The position numbers and the translations under genes are program-made. Below the pieces are notes generated by a model, which made no database searches, had not been told where the DNA came from, and saw only the letters and a program-made list of their open reading frames with translations. This document shows positions 19,448 to 28,143 of a DNA stretch of 53,392 nucleotides, one piece after another. Every line of letters begins with the position of its first letter. The first letter of the stretch is position 1. The stretch is from Barthelona sp. PAP020 (Eukaryota > Metamonada: BaSk clade), in the NCBI GenBank assembly GCA_040182905.1, contig JARQWU010000041.1, forward strand, positions 1 through 53,392, written 5' to 3'.

Positions 19448-20316
19448 ATTGTTTGACGATCAGGAAATAAATGTGGAAGAAATTTTTTTTTTTATATTTT
19501 TTGGAAAATTTGTCAAGTTTTTTTTTTTCACATCGTTTCTTTATTGGTCATCTTCTTTATTGTCAATGATTTTAATGACAGTAACACATTAAATTAATAA
19601 TTTATGGAAAGTTTTGACTTTGAATTTTTCTTTTTTTTTGTTGAGTGATCGAAGTCATATTTGTTGGGATTCTTAAATTATTTGGGTTTAAATGACTCAG
19701 TTAAAAACTGAAATTTAACATTTTTTTGTGTTTTTGGTGGGTATTTGCCAAAACAATTGTAAAAGATTAAAAACCTTCTAAAGTCCAGTTTCACAGGTAA
19801 ATGATTTAGTTTTTATTGTTTTATCGAGAAAACGAGTGTTCTTCTTAAAGAAAAGGGTGTTGTTGTTCGATTGCTTTGAAAAAAAGAAATTGATATATTT
19901 TGCGACCAATAAAATTGAAAAGTCTGATTCAGCTCCTTGTTTTATTGTTTGAACGAACAATGTACAAGTCTAGCATCCCTTTTTTTTGGTTCTGAAATTT
20001 CAAAAGTTTTTTCATAAGATTCTTGAATCTGAAACGATCAGATGCTGTTTGTTATGAAATTTTTGACTCAAGTCAGTAAATTTTTAATTTTATCTCTTTT
20101 TTCCGCAATTTGACTCTTTTTTCTGCAGGATTTGTTATTATTTCAATACATTTGATATAATAAAGCTAAAATTTCAATATTTTATTAAAACACAACAAAA
20201 GTTAAAAAAGAAGTGTTTTCTTTTTCTTAACAATGTTTTATAAAAATAAAAGCTATTTAAATGCATCAAAAGTGAAAATATTTTTGTTCTTCAAAAATAT
20301 ACTCTTTCATTTTTTT
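19448..20316. other. Long divergent intergenic region (uS4 / NHP2)
   Basis: 869 bp between two divergent genes, long for this window. On the uS4 side it has two T11 tracts (near 19482 and 19518). A short hairpin ATCTGA-AACGA-TCAGAT is near 20028-20044, and a TTGTACATTGTTC block near 19957. A 60-codon minus-strand frame (19778-19960) lacks any recognisable product. A small non-coding RNA could fit here, but no box C/D pair or Sm-type site is convincing. Confidence 0.35.
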
Positions 20317-20769
20317 ATGGTACATCCAAGTTTAGATCCCGAAAGTGGTATTTCTATTATTGCTACGCCATTGGCTGGAAGCAAGTTAACAAAGAAATCG
20401 TTAAAACTTGTCAAAAAAGGTATTTATTAATTGTTTTATTCCTATTCTCACATTTTAGCCCATCAACAAAGAAAAATACACAGAGGAGTACGTGAAGTTT
20501 TAAAAGCTATTCGTAAAGGAAAAAGAGGTCTTGTAATCATTGCAGGAAATGTTTCTCCCATCGATGTCATTTCTCACATTCCCATTTTATGTCAACATAA
20601 TGAAGTGCCATATGTTTTTGTTCCCTCAAAGGAGGAATTGGGCTCTGCTGCCCAAACTAGAAAACCAACTTCTGTGATTTTAGTTGAAAAAGTTGAAAAA
20701 GATGACGAAGAACTTTACAAATATTTTAAAACGGTTAAAACTTTAATTAGGTCAAATGACATGGAATAA
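20317..20769 (+). CDS. NHP2: H/ACA snoRNP protein NHP2, two exons
   Basis: Exons 20317-20419 and 20459-20769 with a 39-nt intron (GTATTT...ACATTTTAG). Joining at KKA|HQQRK restores the family sequence and gives 137 residues. It is an L7Ae/L30e-fold protein: ATPLAGSKLTKKSLKLVKKA, RRGV-type RGVREVLKAIRKGKRGLVIIAGNVSPIDVISHIPILC, then VPYVFVPSKEELGSAAQTRKPTSVILV. The order and wording match NHP2, which binds the H/ACA guide RNA in pseudouridylation particles and telomerase, and are less like SNU13 or ribosomal eL8. The window also carries NAF1, an assembly factor for the same particle. Confidence 0.92.
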
Positions 20770-21062
20770 TTAATAAAAAAATATTTTTTTTATTTTATTC
20801 AAATTTATTGAAACAATTCGGTCAAAGACAGGATAATTTTTTTGTTTAAGCCAATAATTAACTTTAAAAAGCTAAAAAAACAAAGTAAAAAGAAAAAACA
20901 CAACCCCTTATTTGATTTTTTATTTATCGTTTACAATACATAAATATTGAGATAATCGGTTCAAATCAGTTATCATACCATGTAAAAAAGAAAATTTTGC
21001 GAAAAAAATCCAACAGCACAATTTCCTGCATGTTTTAACTTATTATTTTTAATTTTTAACAA
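20770..21062. other. Intergenic region, convergent
   Basis: 293 bp between the converging NHP2 and WW-parvulin genes, AT-rich with A-runs and likely 3' processing signals (AATAAA-like words after NHP2). Nothing else recognised. Confidence 0.3.
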
Positions 21063-21572
21063 TCAATCATCCTTTAATCTCCAAATTAAATGAATTCCAT
21101 GGTTTGTTCGACAAACATCAACTTGACCTATTTCCAAATTTGCCACACTATCAAAAAAGACAGGATCCATGGGTTTGGCAGTAGAAGGAATCCCTTTTGT
21201 ATCAGTACCACCTTTATAGATTAATCCCAAATTACCACCAAAAAAACGTGCCTTATCTTCCCCAAATTGATAGGTTGCGTCTGCAAAAGATAAAGCTCCG
21301 CTTTGAATATACGATAAGATTTCATAAGCAAGATCATAAGCCTCTTCAACTGTACGTTTTATTGGAATTGTTGATCTATCAGGTTGAACCGCAGTAGGAT
21401 TTTTACACCCCACATGTTTTAGTACTAGATGACATGCTTTAGCTGTTTTAGGGGTGTAATTAGGAGGTCTTTCCCACGTGCTTTCTTTAATTTCTCGATT
21501 GTAATAAAAGAATCTTCCTGGGAATTTTTTCGATTCGTGCATTTCGATTGTGCTTTGTGCGGTATGTGACAT
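21063..21572 (-). CDS. WW-parvulin peptidyl-prolyl isomerase (Pin1-like)
   Basis: 169 residues from the ATG nearest the WW domain; an earlier ATG (21638) would add 22 residues encoded across a T12 tract and is less likely. A WW domain (GRFFYYNREIKESTWERPP, about 18-36) is followed by a parvulin rotamase domain (about 45-168) with AKACHLVLKHVG, AY.LAYEILSYIQSGALSFADATYQFGEDKAR, GGNLG, PVFFDSVANLEIGQ and NHGIHLIWRL. The architecture is that of Pin1, which isomerises pSer/Thr-Pro bonds. But the active-site segment reads QFGEDKARFFGGNLG. This places Asp where Pin1 has Cys113, as in Par14, and the phosphate-binding Arg pair is not clearly kept. The first WW Trp is also missing. Confidence 0.85.
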   Translation of the reverse strand: MSHTAQSTIEMHESKKFPGRFFYYNREIKESTWERPPNYTPKTAKACHLVLKHVGCKNPTAVQPDRSTIPIKRTVEEAYDLAYEILSYIQSGALSFADATYQFGEDKARFFGGNLGLIYKGGTDTKGIPSTAKPMDPVFFDSVANLEIGQVDVCRTNHGIHLIWRLKDD

Positions 21573-21761
21573 ATTAAATGAATTGTAAAAAAAAAAAATA
21601 GCTTCTTTTGTTGTGAGATTTGTCATTTTCCATTTCATTTATCATTTTGACGTTTTAAGATTTAAATATTTGGGTATTTTGACATTTTTATTTGTTCAAT
21701 GAAAACAAAAAAGTGAACATAATAAAAAAAAAATATTTATAGAAGAAAGTTTACAAAACTG

Positions 21762-22658
21762 TTAAAAATTGGCAATCTGAGATAATATTTCTCCAATTAT
21801 TGTACATAAAAAGGCGCCTTGCTTCAAAGTATGAGTGATAGGAAAAACATTAGATTTTGAGGACACTATTGCAATTAAAAAATATGTTTGATTTGAATCT
21901 GTATAATAAGATAAAGATTCTAAATTGATTTCAATATTTTTATTTAATAAAGCAGGTATTACAGGTAAATTTAAGGTAACAGCAATTACTGAATAATCTT
22001 TGTACTGAAAGATACCATTATTGGGTAAATCACCAAAAAAATTGGTTGATTTAACTATTAAATTTATAATATCAATCATTGTCTCAATTTTAACGATTGA
22101 AGATATTTTTGAAACGTCAACAGACGATTGTTCGATGGAATCCAATGTTAATTCACTGAATGATAATCGAGAATGAATTCTAGATGGTTTTTGAATAACT
22201 TTATTACCAATCAACATCTCACTAACTGTTGAGGAAGATAAAATGACTTGCCCAGGTATAATGTTTGTTAAATGATCAATAATGGCTTGAAAACAATCAA
22301 TTATAACCTCATGAATATGATGAGAAAATTGTTTAAATGGGGTCGTGTCAAAACCTTGAAATTCAGGAAACAATTGATAAAAGGTAGAAGTCATTCTTTG
22401 AGCGATTATTTGACCAATATCTGGGCTATCATCAACATCATGAAATATCGCAGCTGTTATTGCACTATGAGAATGGGTATATAATGAAACACAAAAATCA
22501 CTAAATTCTATATAAGATACTGGTAAACCAACTTGTAATTTTGCTTTTTCCATCAATACTACTAATAATGAACCAATCAAAGATGTGTGTTCATCTTGAA
22601 AATGTTTTTGAAATAATATTAAACCAGATGGAGAGACTAAAAATATGGCTCTTAGCAT
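21762..22658 (-). CDS. Longin-like domain protein, unknown
   Basis: 298 residues. The first ~130 residues look like a longin/roadblock-type fold: a hydrophobic strand MLRAIFLVSPSGLILFQKHF, strand-turn-strand with PVSYIEFSDFCVSLYTH, then SAITAAIFHDVDDSPDIGQIIAQRM and a helix FYQLFPEFQGFDTTPF. This order recalls adaptor-complex mu/sigma chains, SNARE longins and the Mon1/Ccz1 group. The second half contains a further possible beta-alpha unit with long hydrophobic strands (about 195-290). No SNARE motif or mu-homology domain follows, so it is not an adaptor chain. A trafficking role is likely but unproven. It is head-to-head with POL3, 86 bp between start codons. Confidence 0.6.
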   Translation of the reverse strand: MLRAIFLVSPSGLILFQKHFQDEHTSLIGSLLVVLMEKAKLQVGLPVSYIEFSDFCVSLYTHSHSAITAAIFHDVDDSPDIGQIIAQRMTSTFYQLFPEFQGFDTTPFKQFSHHIHEVIIDCFQAIIDHLTNIIPGQVILSSSTVSEMLIGNKVIQKPSRIHSRLSFSELTLDSIEQSSVDVSKISSIVKIETMIDIINLIVKSTNFFGDLPNNGIFQYKDYSVIAVTLNLPVIPALLNKNIEINLESLSYYTDSNQTYFLIAIVSSKSNVFPITHTLKQGAFLCTIIGEILSQIANF

Positions 22659-22744
22659 TTTAATTCATCAAATAACATAATAGTTTGAAGGAATTTAAAT
22701 AAAAAAAGATATCGATTTATTTTAATTGAAATATTTTTTGTATT

Positions 22745-25700
22745 ATGACTGATATTGAAGTCAAAAAACAACCCAAAACTTTTTTCGATGATATTGGGAA
22801 AGGTCGAAGTGCTGTAACACCATTTGATTCTGAGAATGATGGAATTTTTTTCCAACAAAATGAATTTCAATTACTATGTGGGAAATTGGATCAAACTTTG
22901 TTGGATCCTACAGATATTACATCAAAATATGATGAGGGAACCATTATTAGATTCTATGGTGTCACAAAAACTGGTAATTCAATTTGTGTTGATGTACATG
23001 GGTTTAGGCCATATATTATTGTAAAAGCTAATGACGGATTTGTTGAAGAAGGAATTGATGAACTCAAATTGATATTATCTGATAAATTAAACACTAGTTA
23101 TAATCGAAGAGTTGTTGAAAATGGATGTATTAATATAGAAATTGTACAAGGAAAGTCTTTATATTATTATCAACCTGATGGTAATGCTACATTTTTGAAA
23201 TTTTATCTCAAAGATCACACTCTTTTGCCTTCAGCTAAAAAATTGTTACAAAAGGGGGAAATTAGAACCAAACATTTCTTTTGTCAGGAGAATATAGTCT
23301 ATGATTGTGCCATTGATGCAGGTTTGCGATTTATGGTTGATAAAGGACTAGTAGGTGGTGGTTGGGTTGAATTACCTCCTAATAGCTATAAATTAGTCTC
23401 AAATAATCAAAAAAAGTCAAGATGTCAATTGGAAATGGTTGTTGGATGTCAAAATGTGATTGCTCATGATCCTAATGAAGAAGGTTTTGATGTATTTGCA
23501 CCTTTAAGAACGCTTAGTTTTGATATCGAGTGTGTTTCAGAAAGTGGACATTTTCCAAAGGCTGAGACCGATAAAGTCATTCAAATTGCTTGTGTTACCA
23601 AGGTTCACACAGATGCTAAGCCATTTTCTGAAGTAATTTTTTGTTTGGAAGAAACTGCGCCTATTTCAGGTGTTGACGTCTACTCGTATTCCAATGAAAA
23701 GGATTTGTTGGATGCTTTTCAAAAGCACATTTTAGAAGTAGACCCTGATTTTATTACCGGATATAACATATTAGGCTTCGATTTTCCTTTTCTCTTTGGT
23801 AGGGCCAAAGTCTTGGGGTTGTCTACTTTTAGCCTTTTATCCAGAGATAAACAACAGAAATGTACAATTAGAGCGCATAGATTCAGTTCTAATCAAACCG
23901 GAACAAGAGAGTCAAACATCCTTCCTATGGATGGGCGTGTGGTGTTGGATGTCATGCTTCAAATTCACGCCGATTATAAATTGAGCAGTTATTCCTTAAA
24001 TGCTGTGTCCATTCAGTTTCTTGGGGATATGAAGGAAGATTTTGAACATTCTAAAATGTTAGAGCTATTCACTGAATCATCTTATACACGTCGTAAAATT
24101 GCTACTTATTGTTTAAAAGATGCTTTGTTGCCATTGAGACTCTTTGAAGAATTAATGATTTTGTATCGTATAGTAGAGCTTGCTAGAGTTACAGGAGTAC
24201 CTATTTCCTTTATAATTACACGTGGTCAGGGACCTAAGGTTATGTCACAAATTCATAGATCTGCATTGAAACGAGATTTTTTTGTTCCAGTCAGAGATCG
24301 TCTTGGTGGAAGTGCCAGTGGTTATAAGGGTGCGGATGTTGTCACTCCTATGAACGGGTATCATGAGTCTCCAATTTCAACACTTGATTTTGCCTCATTA
24401 TATCCTTCAATCATGATTGCTCATAATTTGTGTTATTCAACTTGTGTTTTGGAACGAGATTTGCTTCCATTAGATTCAGAAGATATTAGTATATCTCCTG
24501 AAATTGAATTAGAAGATGGAACGAAGAAAAAGTTTTATTTCTATAACAAGGAAAAGGGGTTATTGCCAGAAATCTTGGAAAATCTATTATTGGCCAGAAA
24601 AAAGGCCAAAAAGGACATGAAGAATGAAACAGATCCAGTTCGTAAGGCCGTATTAGATGGAAGACAATTGGCTTTGAAGATATCTGCCAACTCTGTCTAT
24701 GGATTCACAGGTGCTTTGGAAATTGGACAATTGCCTATGTTGGAGATCAGTGCTTCAACAACTGCATTTGGACGTGATATGTTGTTTTTTACAAAGGATG
24801 AGATTACAAAGCAATACCCAGGGTCACAAATTGTTTATGGTGATACAGATTCGGTGATGATCAAATTTGCACATACAAAAACTGTCAAGGAAGCCATTGA
24901 TGCAGGATATGAAGCCGCTAAGTTCATGACAGAGAAATATTTGCCTCCCATACGTTTAGAATTTGAAAAAGTATACTTCCCTTATTTATTGTTTTCGAAA
25001 AAGCATTATGCTGGATTGTTATGGACAGAACCTGATAAATGGAAAAAGATCGACATCAAAGGTATTGAAGCTGTTAGAAGAGATAATTGTTTGTTGACTA
25101 GAAATGTACAGAAGAAGGTTTTGAATCTTATTTTAGTGCAAAATGAACCTCAAAAAGCAGCCGAATTTGTGAAAAATATTGTAGCTCAACTTAGGCAAGA
25201 TAAGATAGACATGTCTCAGTTGATTTTAACGAAGGGTTGGACTAAAACAGAAGAGGAATATTCCAACCCTCAACCTCATGTTGAATTAGCTAAAAAAATG
25301 GCAAAGAGAGATCCAGGATCAGCACCACGTATTGGTGATCGTATTCCATATGTCGTTTTGAAGGGTCATCCCAAGCAAAGGCAATTCGAATTGTCTGAAG
25401 ATCCTTTGTATGCCTTGAATCATAGTCTGCAATTGGACCTAGATTGGTATACGGAAAGTATGATTGAAAAACCAATTAGAAAAATTTTTGAAGCTTTAGA
25501 GGAGGCAGGAATCATTAAAGATGTATCACAAATTTTTTCGGGAGAACATACAGCAAGAAGAAAGAAATCTGCTAGTGTCAAACATTCCGTCTTTAGTTCA
25601 ATGATACAAGTACAAAAAAGATGTATCGGTTGCAATGCAGTGTTAAAGGAGAACGAAACGGATTTATGTGAACATTGTAAGAGTAAATCAGCTGAGTTTT

Positions 25701-25939
25701 ACGTAAAGACATTGATTCATCATCGTGATGAAGAACATATATGTTCTCGTGTCCTCGCAGAATGCCAAAGATGTACTGAAGCTAGATTTGACGGTATTTC
25801 CTGTAACTCATCTGATTGTCCTTTGTTCTACTTGAGATTGAAATCTCAAAAGAATTTAATCGAAAATCAAAAAGAAATTGCAAGATTTGAACATCAGAAT
25901 AATAATTTTGAATATGTGCACATTGAGGATTTTATTTAG
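22745..25939 (+). CDS. POLD1: DNA polymerase delta catalytic subunit
   Basis: 1064 residues, complete. Family-B polymerase with 3'-5' exonuclease. Exo motif I FDIEC lies near 259, II NILGFDF near 341 and III YCLKDA near 455. Pol motif A DFASLYPSIMIAHN lies near 547, B RKAVLDGRQLALKISANSVYGFTG near 640 and C YGDTDS near 697. All catalytic Asp residues are present. The C-terminus has the two cysteine clusters: a zinc-type CIGC...CEHC (CysA, about 960-980) and C..VLAECQRC....CNSSDCPLF (CysB, about 1000-1025), which binds the 4Fe-4S centre and the small subunits. The subunit copies the lagging strand with PCNA. The single-exon structure and length are close to yeast Pol3 (1097). Confidence 0.98.
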   Translation: MTDIEVKKQPKTFFDDIGKGRSAVTPFDSENDGIFFQQNEFQLLCGKLDQTLLDPTDITSKYDEGTIIRFYGVTKTGNSICVDVHGFRPYIIVKANDGFVEEGIDELKLILSDKLNTSYNRRVVENGCINIEIVQGKSLYYYQPDGNATFLKFYLKDHTLLPSAKKLLQKGEIRTKHFFCQENIVYDCAIDAGLRFMVDKGLVGGGWVELPPNSYKLVSNNQKKSRCQLEMVVGCQNVIAHDPNEEGFDVFAPLRTLSFDIECVSESGHFPKAETDKVIQIACVTKVHTDAKPFSEVIFCLEETAPISGVDVYSYSNEKDLLDAFQKHILEVDPDFITGYNILGFDFPFLFGRAKVLGLSTFSLLSRDKQQKCTIRAHRFSSNQTGTRESNILPMDGRVVLDVMLQIHADYKLSSYSLNAVSIQFLGDMKEDFEHSKMLELFTESSYTRRKIATYCLKDALLPLRLFEELMILYRIVELARVTGVPISFIITRGQGPKVMSQIHRSALKRDFFVPVRDRLGGSASGYKGADVVTPMNGYHESPISTLDFASLYPSIMIAHNLCYSTCVLERDLLPLDSEDISISPEIELEDGTKKKFYFYNKEKGLLPEILENLLLARKKAKKDMKNETDPVRKAVLDGRQLALKISANSVYGFTGALEIGQLPMLEISASTTAFGRDMLFFTKDEITKQYPGSQIVYGDTDSVMIKFAHTKTVKEAIDAGYEAAKFMTEKYLPPIRLEFEKVYFPYLLFSKKHYAGLLWTEPDKWKKIDIKGIEAVRRDNCLLTRNVQKKVLNLILVQNEPQKAAEFVKNIVAQLRQDKIDMSQLILTKGWTKTEEEYSNPQPHVELAKKMAKRDPGSAPRIGDRIPYVVLKGHPKQRQFELSEDPLYALNHSLQLDLDWYTESMIEKPIRKIFEALEEAGIIKDVSQIFSGEHTARRKKSASVKHSVFSSMIQVQKRCIGCNAVLKENETDLCEHCKSKSAEFYVKTLIHHRDEEHICSRVLAECQRCTEARFDGISCNSSDCPLFYLRLKSQKNLIENQKEIARFEHQNNNFEYVHIEDFI

Positions 25940-26086
25940 AAAAAGATTTTTGTCAAATAATAAAGTTTTTCCATTTCTTTATTTATTTTTCTTCTTGTAC
26001 GAACCTTTTCCAGAACTTTCCCAAATTAGAGACTGGGAAAACTCAGTTGATTAACAAATAATAAACCTTAATCTTTATTCTTTTCG

Positions 26087-26256
26087 GAGGGTCCAGCGTT
26101 CCTGAAAGGAACCTCTCTTTTTTGAGACCTACTCTTTCATAGGCTTTCGTAGGAGAGCTACACCCCATGCGGGATGTGAAATACTGCATTACTAATTGCT
26201 CAAAAGAGCTTAACGCTTCGATATTTTTTAAAACTTATCCTATTTGTGCAAGTTTT
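26087..26256 (+). ncRNA. Candidate structured RNA (snRNA/snoRNA-like)
   Basis: About 150 bp after POL3 the sequence becomes distinctly GC-richer and folds in a row of hairpins: GTTCC-TGAAA-GGAAC (26098-26112), CCTAC/GTAGG arms (26128-26153), CACCCC/GGG.TGTG (26161-26178) and GCTC-AAAA-GAGC (26198-26209). An Sm-like single-stranded A-T7-A-type run follows (26221-26230), then an AAAACTT/AAGTTTT stem with a 13-nt loop (26230-26256). An array of stems, a U-rich site and a 3' terminal stem is the layout of Pol II spliceosomal and related RNAs. No U1, U2, U4, U5, U6, RNase P, SRP or 5S motif could be found, so its class is open. The opposite strand also folds. Confidence 0.45.
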
Positions 26257-26276
26257 CATGCATTCACCGTGGCAGG

Positions 26277-26486
26277 TCAAAAATTTGGGGGTAGGTTAAG
26301 GAAAAGTTCTGTACTTTGAGAGAAAATGGAGGTATGGGAAAATTTCGATTCGCCAAAAATAATAGGCTTGAAACAACCCTCTTTTTTTATTTGAATTTTT
26401 ACATGTTTTTTTGAAAATAAAGTTGAAAATTTCTGTCGTAAGACCACTGCTTTCTCAATCTTTTCTTTGATATTCTCCAAGAGCAT
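26277..26486 (-). CDS. Small ORF, uncertain
   Basis: 69 codons starting at an ATG, with a lysine-rich helical N-terminus and then the phrase KKEGCFKPIIFGESKF. Nothing in the protein databases that I know is recalled. It is listed because this phrase has a similar counterpart (RVEGCFGTKIYCENGF) in the next small frame on the same strand. It could be coding, a remnant or chance. The 3' part runs into the structured RNA candidate. Confidence 0.25.
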   Translation of the reverse strand: MLLENIKEKIEKAVVLRQKFSTLFSKKHVKIQIKKEGCFKPIIFGESKFSHTSIFSQSTELFLNLPPNF

Positions 26487-26738
26487 TTTATTTTGATTGC
26501 CTTATCAATCAAACAACAAACAAACAAAAAATAAGTGAAAAATAAAATTCTTTGACCCATTCGTGATGCAAGAAAAATTTTTACATGTTGAAAAATCTAA
26601 TTGAAACTGTAAATTGTTGTTTATTTCAATTATTTTTAAATTAAATACATTAATTAATAGACAAAAAACATTTCATCAAGAAAAAAACTGAACTGTTGAT
26701 CTTCTTCAAAAAAGCTTCAAAATTCTTCAAAAAGCAAA

Positions 26739-26945
26739 TCAAACCATTTTTGATCTCCTGTACATATATAACAACGTCTCAGCAGTTTTATTCAAAGTTT
26801 TTTCAAGTTTTTTCAATTCAGAATTTCTAAAACCATTTTCACAATATATTTTGGTTCCAAAACAGCCTTCAACTCTTAAATCATAAAAGGCAGAATCTTT
26901 GAAACGATCTTTTGCAGTTTTTGAACCTTTTTTAACTGTTTTCAT
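26739..26945 (-). CDS. Small basic protein ORF, uncertain
   Basis: 68 codons from the first ATG, Lys/Arg-rich with a C-terminal helix KKLEKTLNKTAETLLYMYRRSK. It carries the EGCF..KIYCENGF phrase similar to the adjacent frame at 26277-26486. It lies 63 bp downstream of uL23 on the same strand and is preceded by an A13 run. No family is recognised; a tiny real gene or a decayed duplicate are both possible. Confidence 0.35.
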   Translation of the reverse strand: MKTVKKGSKTAKDRFKDSAFYDLRVEGCFGTKIYCENGFRNSELKKLEKTLNKTAETLLYMYRRSKMV

Positions 26946-27008
26946 CAAAAAAAAAAAAAACTAACATAAAATACTCGGCGATTTATGAATATGGAAATGG
27001 AGATCCGC

Positions 27009-27531
27009 TTAGAGAATACCAATTTTAGAGGCTTGAACAAGAGCTTCAACATCCTTAGGTAAAGTAATGTATGCCTTCTTTCCTCCGTTAACACAATTCA
27101 ATGTATTGACACGGGCAGGTGTAATTTCATAAAGTTCATAGAAAGCTTGCTTAATTTGATTCTTGGAAGCATGAGGATCAACGATATAAGTCATTGTGTT
27201 CAAATTTTCCATCTTAAAAAGAGCAGTTTCGTTGTTGATAGGATGACGAATAATTTGGAAAGCGTCCATCATAGCATCGTTAATAATGGGATTAACAGCA
27301 TAACGAGGACTTCTTTTTAATTTAAGAGTTTTTGGGCGAGTGAAACGAACAGAGGTACGGATTTTCTTTTGAACGTTACGTGCACCAGATTGAACAATCT
27401 TTTGAGCCTTTTGAGCTTGACCTAAACATTAGAATATGATCATAACAAAAAATTTTTAAAATGGCCTAATAATGCAAAATATGCATCATTAATAATTATA
27501 ATCATCAACATAACATACCAGAAGGAGACAT
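27009..27531 (-). CDS. RPL23A: 60S ribosomal protein uL23 (L23a), two exons
   Basis: Exon 1 is 27519-27531 (ATG TCT CCT TCT G), the 97-nt intron is 27422-27518 (GTATGT...CTAATGTTTAG) and exon 2 is 27009-27421. The joined frame gives 141 residues: MSPSG then a basic KA..IVQSGARNVQKKIRTSVRFTRP.TLKLKRSPRY, and the conserved uL23 domain TMTYIVDPHASKNQIKQAFYELYEI..ARVNTLNC..GKKAYITLP.D.EAL. It binds 25S rRNA domain III at the tunnel exit and is the docking point for SRP and the nascent-chain complex. A very early intron right after the start is typical of ribosomal protein genes. A perfect 16-bp palindrome and a T11 tract lie upstream. Confidence 0.96.
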
Positions 27532-27593
27532 GAAAAATAATTGCCGAGAAAAAACGGAGCTTGGTGAAAATAAATAATTCCAAAACTTTTTCC

Positions 27594-27646
27594 AACTTTT
27601 TTTTTTTGTTTGGTCAATTTTCCAACTGATGTTGTACATGTACAAC
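27594..27646. promoter_or_regulatory. uL23 upstream region: T11 tract and 16-bp palindrome
   Basis: Upstream of uL23 lies a T11 tract (27597-27607) and then a perfect palindrome GTTGTACATGTACAAC (27631-27646), about 100 bp before the ATG. The palindrome is the shape of a dimeric factor's site. Similar GTACAA half-sites occur near 19957 between uS4 and NHP2. Function is inferred only. Confidence 0.45.
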
Positions 27647-27720
27647 TCACTTAAATATTACAATAGTAAATATAAAATAAATTTGTGAATTAAGTTTACA
27701 ATTTAGAAAAAAAAAACACT

Positions 27721-28143
27721 TCAATGCTTTGAAATATTTCTTCGAAGCCTTTGAACCAACTTCATGTCTGATTCAAAAAGGGTTACTCTTTTGGCATGGA
27801 GACACAATAAATTAGCATCTTCAAATAACTCTGTCATATAATTCTCTGCAGCCTCTTGAAGAGCATTAAGGGCCTCTGATTGCCAACGAATATCATTTGT
27901 TTCTTGTTGATTAGCCAAATCACGAACAATTCTTTGAAAAGGAGCTTTTCTTAATAATGTTTGGGTGGAATCTTGCAATTGTCTAATTTGTGATAAAATA
28001 GCTTTTTTGGGTTTGTGAACTTTTGGTTTCGGAGTTCTCTTTTTTAATGTTGCAGTTGGATGTTTTAAACTAAGTTTGGCTTTTTTTCTGGAGATATTAG
28101 GTGGAACCGCACCAATTTTAAGATAGGAACGAACACCTGGCAT
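27721..28143 (-). CDS. Divergent histone H3, CENP-A-like (cenH3 candidate)
   Basis: 140 residues. From about 50 to 138 it is a histone-fold H3: LSQIRQLQDSTQTLLRKAPFQRIVRDL, then an ALNALQEAAENYMTELFEDANLLCLHAKRVTLFESDMKLVQRLRR end. Compared with canonical H3, loop 1 is one residue longer (QQETNDIRWQ against DFKTDLRFQ), and a Trp replaces the usual Phe, both typical of CENP-A. The first ~48 residues are unlike H3: no ARTKQTARK start, no equivalents of K4, K9 or K27, but a Pro/Lys-rich stretch (TPKPKVHKPKK). Centromeric H3 variants have such unrelated tails. Its assignment as the centromere histone is an inference by these signs. Confidence 0.85.
   Translation of the reverse strand: MPGVRSYLKIGAVPPNISRKKAKLSLKHPTATLKKRTPKPKVHKPKKAILSQIRQLQDSTQTLLRKAPFQRIVRDLANQQETNDIRWQSEALNALQEAAENYMTELFEDANLLCLHAKRVTLFESDMKLVQRLRRNISKH

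Noticed and set aside
26087-26256. Assignment of the structured RNA to U1, U2, U4, U5, U6, SRP, RNase P/MRP, 5S or a tRNA
   Set aside because: Each was tested by motif (5' ss complement, GTAGTA, U5 loop, ACAGAGA, SRP helix 8, P4 core, A/B boxes) and none fitted.
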